From HGM04593 sp964512955 (GTDB lineage Bacteria; Bacteroidota; Bacteroidia; Bacteroidales; Bacteroidaceae): 31,561 nucleotides of DNA. The translations under genes and the position numbers were made by a program. Location of the stretch: positions 1 to 31,561 of the forward strand of contig CAZEKX010000019.1 in assembly GCA_964512955.1 (NCBI GenBank), given 5' to 3'. A model generated the notes under the pieces. That model ran no database searches. It was not told where the DNA came from and saw only the letters and a program-made list of their open reading frames with translations. Positions 30,170 through 31,561 of the stretch are shown here, piece after piece. Every line of letters begins with the position of its first letter. Position 1 is the first letter of the stretch.

Positions 30170-30744
30170 TCCTTGCCTACTCCTTTTTTATTGAATTGGT
30201 TCATGGTACGTGCGATACCGGCAAAGCAAAAACTTTTTATTATTTCGCAACAGACAGATACCTGCTCATCGATAATCTTTTGTTCTTCGCTGTCAAATGC
30301 TCCAAGAACAAAATCCACCTGTCTGCCCTTGCTGAAGTCATTGCCTATACCAAAACGCAAGCGTGCATAATTTGTTGTTCCTAATGTTGCCGCAATATGT
30401 TTCAAACCGTTATGTCCGCCATCACTGCCTTGTCCTTTTAAGCGTAATGCTCCTACTGGCAGAGCAAGGTCGTCTACAATAACAAGTACATTCTCCAATG
30501 GAATTTTTTCTGCCTGCATCCAATAGCGTACTGCATTTCCACTAAGATTCATGTATGTCGATGGCTTAAGCAGAATAAGTTTACGTCCGCGGCACGAAGC
30601 CTCGGAAACAAAACCATATCGCTTATCGACAAAAACAGTATTGGACGCTTTTGCAAAAGCGTCCAATACTGTGAATCCTATGTTGTGGCGGGTTCCTTCG
30701 TACTCGCTTCCGATATTACCCAAACCGACAATAAGATATTTCAT
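30166..30744 (-). CDS. pth: Peptidyl-tRNA hydrolase
   Basis: Frees tRNA from peptidyl-tRNA that has dropped off the ribosome. The 192-residue protein has the N-terminal VGLGNIG and the catalytic histidine H20 in TRHNIGF, then KPSTYMNLSG, VDDLALP and GGHNGLKH. Codons 25-37 (TVLDAFAKASNTV) are encoded by a perfect 38-base palindrome (30635-30672), without disturbing the conserved sequence. It lies 11 bases after rplY and overlaps the S4-protein gene. Confidence 0.96.
   Translation of the reverse strand: MKYLIVGLGNIGSEYEGTRHNIGFTVLDAFAKASNTVFVDKRYGFVSEASCRGRKLILLKPSTYMNLSGNAVRYWMQAEKIPLENVLVIVDDLALPVGALRLKGQGSDGGHNGLKHIAATLGTTNYARLRFGIGNDFSKGRQVDFVLGAFDSEEQKIIDEQVSVCCEIIKSFCFAGIARTMNQFNKKGVGKE
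30635..30672. repeat. Perfect 38-base palindrome inside pth
   Basis: Two exactly complementary 19-base arms with no spacer. It begins on a codon boundary of pth and, read on the other strand, has the same first codons, so both strands encode TVLDAFAKASNTV. As RNA it gives a strong hairpin with a GC-rich centre near TTTTGCAAAA. The chance of an exact 19-base arm match at one position is about 1 in 4^19. Confidence 0.9.
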
Positions 30745-30755
30745 TCGTTAGCAAA

Positions 30756-31349
30756 TTACTTCGCAGCGGCAGCCGCTGCGGCAGATGCACGTGTAGTCTT
30801 AACTGCACAAACAAGAGCCTCTTTTACAGTTACAAGTTCCAAGCCCTCGAATGAGAGGTCGCCTACCTTGATTGATTTACCCAAACCGAGTGAGGTAACG
30901 TTGATAAAAAGTTTCTCGGGGATTGCAGTGTAAACAGCCTTTACCTTAAGTGTGCGTTGCAACTGAACCAACTTACCACCGGCACGTACACCGTCTGCAA
31001 GTCCTTCAAGTCTGACAGGAACAGCCATAACGATAGGCTTAGTCTCTGTTACCTCATAGAAGTCTACGTGAAGGATTGTATCCTTAACAGGGTGGAACTG
31101 AATATCTTTCATAACGGCTTTGTATGCTTTACCGTCGATTGTAAGTTCTACTACGTGAATGTCGGGAGTATAAACCAACTTGCGAAGGCTGTCTGTTGTT
31201 ACACTGAATGCGAAACTTACAGGGTTACCGTTTTCGTCTCTTTTCTCTCCGTAAAGGCAGCAGGGTACCATTCCCTGTTTGCGCAACTCGTTGGTAGCCT
31301 TCTTGCCTACCTCGGTTCTTGCAGAACCACTAATGCTTAATGATTTCAT
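30756..31349 (-). CDS. rplY: 50S ribosomal protein L25 / general stress protein Ctc
   Basis: Binds 5S rRNA in the large subunit. The 197-residue product is the long L25 form (TL5/CTC type): the N-terminal L25 domain (MKSLSISGSARTEVGKKATNELRKQG, about 1-95), then the beta-rich CTC domain (VMAVPVRLEGLADGVRAGGKL). A short alanine run ends the protein. The gene is first in rplY-pth-S4 protein and has a consensus promoter. The 31350-31561 region upstream holds its promoter and otherwise no feature that I can identify. Confidence 0.95.
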   Translation of the reverse strand: MKSLSISGSARTEVGKKATNELRKQGMVPCCLYGEKRDENGNPVSFAFSVTTDSLRKLVYTPDIHVVELTIDGKAYKAVMKDIQFHPVKDTILHVDFYEVTETKPIVMAVPVRLEGLADGVRAGGKLVQLQRTLKVKAVYTAIPEKLFINVTSLGLGKSIKVGDLSFEGLELVTVKEALVCAVKTTRASAAAAAAAK

Positions 31350-31431
31350 GTTGTTAAAAATTTGTGTTACTCTAAATTAAGTTTAATTGTTGCTTAATTC
31401 GCCATCACACGATGTACTCTTAAAGCGGGTG

Positions 31432-31463
31432 CAAAGATATTGCTTTTTTGTTAAATATGCAAA
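31432..31463 (-). promoter_or_regulatory. Promoter of the rplY-pth-S4 operon
   Basis: On the minus strand TTTG (31463-31460), exactly 20 bases, then TATCTTTG (31439-31432); both boxes match perfectly. Transcription should start near 31428, leaving a leader of about 80 bases. Confidence 0.7.
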
Positions 31464-31561
31464 TCTTTAAAAGAATTCCTTGTGTAAAAATACAGTATAT
31501 TAAGTATGCGCAGAGTCAACCAGCAAGTGCAACATTACGAAATAAATTTGTAAAAGCACTC

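Noticed and set aside
30762..30780. GC-rich 8-bp hairpin at the end of rplY
   Set aside because: It falls in a run of alanine codons, where GCN repeats on opposite arms give self-complementarity readily; no T-run follows.
31464..31561. Possible end of another gene at the right edge
   Set aside because: All frames on both strands meet stop codons within about 20 codons and no protein family is recognisable; too little sequence to call.

Overview
The window looks like chromosomal backbone from a member of the Bacteroidales, probably a gut-type Bacteroides/Prevotella relative; I cannot settle the family. Three things support this. The protein set is typical of the order: S16 with a long Ala/Glu/Lys tail, a eukaryote-type branching enzyme, DUF4136 and small beta-barrel envelope proteins, an insulinase-like protein without its zinc motif, and pyrB-pyrI next to a flavin reductase. 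Start codons lack Shine-Dalgarno sequences. Several genes are preceded by the Bacteroidetes promoter pattern TTTG-N19/20-TAnnTTTG. I see no tRNA, rRNA, insertion sequence, prophage, CRISPR array or integrase.

Layout. 1-4499 (minus): start of pheT, then trpS, mnmA and dnaB. 4600-7190 (plus): an ABC-F ATPase and ispE. 7433-8479 (minus): type I asparaginase. 8585-14323 (plus): LicD-family protein, rpsP, a SPOUT rRNA methyltransferase, then four envelope genes (degenerate S41 lipoprotein, NlpE-like lipoprotein, DUF4136 lipoprotein, beta-barrel). 14366-23971 (minus): membrane protein, glgB, YhcH-family protein, a 14-repeat MORN protein, M16-like protein, kdsB and a class A penicillin-binding protein. 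24136-26807 (plus): tight operon pyrB-pyrI-flavin reductase-beta-barrel. 26859-28139 (minus): glyA. 28441-29685 (plus): pepT. 29744-31349 (minus): rplY-pth-S4 protein, with a clear promoter at 31432-31463.

The genes serve translation and tRNA function (pheT, trpS, mnmA, rpsP, rRNA methyltransferase, pth, rplY, S4 protein, ABC-F), replication (dnaB), central metabolism (ispE, pyrBI, glyA, asparaginase, pepT, glgB), and envelope construction (PBP1A, KdsB, LicD, lipoproteins and barrels).

I found no obvious new multi-gene system. The most unusual signal is a set of long, perfect or near-perfect inverted repeats. Some act as bidirectional terminators and even include the stop codons of the flanking genes (14321-14368, 26803-26848). 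One lies next to the mnmA promoter (2661-2711). Two are inside coding sequence: a perfect 38-nt palindrome in pth (30635-30672) and an 18-bp stem at the 5' end of a membrane-protein gene (15437-15480). The S41-like lipoprotein also appears to lack both catalytic residues and to be translated from a leaderless mRNA.
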